From: Candidatus Muproteobacteria bacterium RIFCSPHIGHO2_01_FULL_65_16 | GTDB lineage: Bacteria; Pseudomonadota; Gammaproteobacteria; Acidiferrobacterales; Sulfurifustaceae | Assembly: GCA_001785175.1 (NCBI GenBank) | Contig: MFSY01000025.1 | Span: 12,410 to 18,905 of the forward strand | DNA: 6,496 bases | Direction: 5' to 3' | In this document: in pieces, positions 5,729 to 6,496 of the stretch | Position numbering within the stretch: position 1 is the stretch's first letter | Layout of the letters: every line of letters starts with the position of its first letter | The notes under the pieces: generated by a model | What the model saw: the letters and a program-made list of their open reading frames with translations, nothing else | Databases searched by the model: none | Told to the model about the DNA's origin: nothing | Program-made: the position numbers and the translations under genes

Positions 5729-5735
5729 AAAACGG
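5714..5735 (+). other. Hairpin spanning the yciO stop codon
   Basis: CCGTTTT (5714-5720) pairs with AAAACGG (5729-5735) around an 8-nt loop that contains the TAA stop. It is followed by AGAAAAT rather than T residues. An alternative pairing of the same AAAACG with CGTTTT (5755-5760) would enclose the CCGCGCGG palindrome (5747-5754). It might be a weak terminator or a 3'-end stabiliser. It is A/T-rich and may be chance. Confidence 0.25.
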
Positions 5736-5777
5736 AGAAAATCATTCCGCGCGGCGTTTTATCGGCCGCGCCCGCCC

Positions 5778-5786
5778 TGTTATACT
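5778..5786 (+). promoter_or_regulatory. Extended -10 promoter giving a leaderless protease mRNA
   Basis: TGTTATACT is a near-perfect extended -10 element: TG, one base, then TATACT with 5 of 6 consensus matches. The -35 position 17 nt upstream (TTTATC) is poor, which is usual for extended -10 promoters. Transcription normally begins about seven bases after the -10, which here falls on or next to the A of the protease ATG at 5793. No Shine-Dalgarno precedes that ATG. Together these point to a leaderless transcript. Confidence 0.6.
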
Positions 5787-5792
5787 GCCCGC

Positions 5793-6455
5793 ATGCCAGA
5801 TTTATATTTGCCACTGCCGCAACTCATCGCGGTGTCAATCCTGCCCCTGCTGTTCGCCATCACCGTCCACGAAGTCGCCCACGGCTGGGTGGCCATGCAC
5901 CTCGGCGATCCCACCGCGCAGCGGCTCGGGCGGCTGACGCTGAATCCGCTCAAGCACATAGACCCGCTCGGCACCATCCTGATTCCGGCGCTGTTGCTGC
6001 TGCTCAAGACCGGCTTTGTGTTCGGCTGGGCCAAGCCGGTGCCGGTGACCTGGGAGAATCTGCGCCGCCCCAAGCGCGACATGGTGCTGGTGGCCGCCGC
6101 CGGGCCGGGCGCGAACCTCCTGATGGCGCTGATCTGGGGCGCGGTCGCCAAGCTCGGCACCCTGCTGCCGGAGCCGGCGGCGTGGGTCGCGGAGCCGCTG
6201 AAGTACATGGGCGTGATCGGCATCATGATCAACATCGTGCTGATGGTGTTCAACCTGTTTCCGCTGCCGCCGCTCGACGGCGGGCGCGTCGCGGTCGGTC
6301 TGCTGCCGGGGCCGTGGGGGTGGCGCCTGAGCCGCCTCGAGCCGTTCGGTTTTTTCATAATCCTGGCGCTCATGATCACCGGCCTGCTGTGGGTCGTCAT
6401 CGAACCGCTCGTGCGCGGCGGCGTGAGCCTCGTGCTGTTCCTCTTCGGCCTGTGA
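5793..6455 (+). CDS. Site-2 protease family (M50) intramembrane metalloprotease
   Basis: A 220-aa multi-pass membrane zinc protease of the short, PDZ-less M50/S2P class. Such enzymes cut substrates within the membrane; the substrate of this group is not known to me. The zinc motif HEVAH (26-30) with catalytic Glu27 lies in the first membrane helix. GRLTLNPLKHIDPLGT (46-61) follows, then AKPVPV (80-85), the GPGANLL segment (104-110), and the third-ligand motif NLFPLPPLDGG (154-164) with Asp162. About five or six hydrophobic helices are visible. There is no PDZ domain, so this is not RseP. The length is normal for the class. The ATG at 5793 has no Shine-Dalgarno and lies seven bases after an extended -10 element, so it may be translated from a leaderless mRNA. 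It follows yciO by 64 nt and precedes another gene by 10 nt. In related genomes this protease is often followed by trpS and scpA/scpB. Confidence 0.94.
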   Translation: MPDLYLPLPQLIAVSILPLLFAITVHEVAHGWVAMHLGDPTAQRLGRLTLNPLKHIDPLGTILIPALLLLLKTGFVFGWAKPVPVTWENLRRPKRDMVLVAAAGPGANLLMALIWGAVAKLGTLLPEPAAWVAEPLKYMGVIGIMINIVLMVFNLFPLPPLDGGRVAVGLLPGPWGWRLSRLEPFGFFIILALMITGLLWVVIEPLVRGGVSLVLFLFGL

Positions 6456-6465
6456 GCCGTCATCC

Positions 6466-6496
6466 ATGAGCACGGTCTTTCCCGGCCAGGCGCCGC
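6466..6496 (+). CDS. N-terminal fragment of the next gene (possibly trpS), cut by the window end
   Basis: An ATG ten bases after the protease stop opens a frame, MSTVFPGQAP, that runs off the end. Ten codons are too few to identify it. In many related proteobacteria the gene after yciO and this protease is tryptophanyl-tRNA synthetase, whose variable N-terminus precedes an SGMRPTG-type motif. That would fit, but rests on synteny alone. No clear Shine-Dalgarno is seen; the close spacing suggests co-transcription with the protease. Confidence 0.4.
   Translation, partial: MSTVFPGQAP

Noticed and set aside
4099..5937. A 612-codon open frame on the plus strand that crosses the channel gene, terminators, repeat and yciO
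   Set aside because: It is out of frame with three well-supported genes, has Arg/Pro-rich GC-shadow composition and includes the translated repeat (HRRGAETQR). It is a by-product of high GC.
5793..6455. Identifying the protease as RseP
   Set aside because: It shares HExxH and the Asp-Gly motif but has no PDZ domain and is about half the length of RseP.

Overview
This is a GC-rich, densely packed chromosomal segment. Its gene content and order fit a Gammaproteobacterium or Betaproteobacterium: yciB-yciI-bolA-PpiC on one strand, and RNase AM, yciO and a PDZ-less site-2 protease on the other. These are mostly housekeeping families. I see no mobile element genes, CRISPR array, tRNA, rRNA or defence module. 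The lineage is inferred from protein resemblance and gene neighbourhood only.

Left half, minus strand (3089 down to 31): a compact five-gene operon in the order yciB (inner-membrane septation/envelope protein), yciI, bolA, a parvulin-type peptidyl-prolyl isomerase with a lipoprotein signal, and an exported phytase-like-domain protein. The junctions are a 1-nt TGATG overlap, a 1-nt gap, a 21-nt gap and a second 1-nt TGATG overlap, so translational coupling is likely. Four of the five products fit two themes. YciB, the PPIase and the phytase-like protein belong to the envelope or periplasm. BolA belongs to iron-sulfur, stress and morphology control. Bases 1-30 lie past the last stop codon and show nothing recognisable.

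Middle (3090-3234): a 145-nt divergent promoter region with a weak sigma70-like promoter for the yciB operon and three short perfect palindromes.

Right half, plus strand: RNase AM (PHP-domain exoribonuclease); a short MscS-related membrane protein with two copies of a conserved TM helix and its own promoter, a strong Shine-Dalgarno and two tandem intrinsic terminators; a dispersed palindromic repeat; yciO (YrdC/Sua5 fold); an M50 site-2 protease that appears to be transcribed from an extended -10 promoter as a leaderless mRNA; and the first ten codons of another gene, perhaps trpS by synteny.

No gap between genes exceeds 300 bases. The largest (4877-5104, 228 nt) is filled by two terminators, the palindromic repeat and a small hairpin before yciO. 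The most notable non-coding signals are this repeat and the leaderless-promoter geometry before the protease. I do not see a clearly new multi-gene system.
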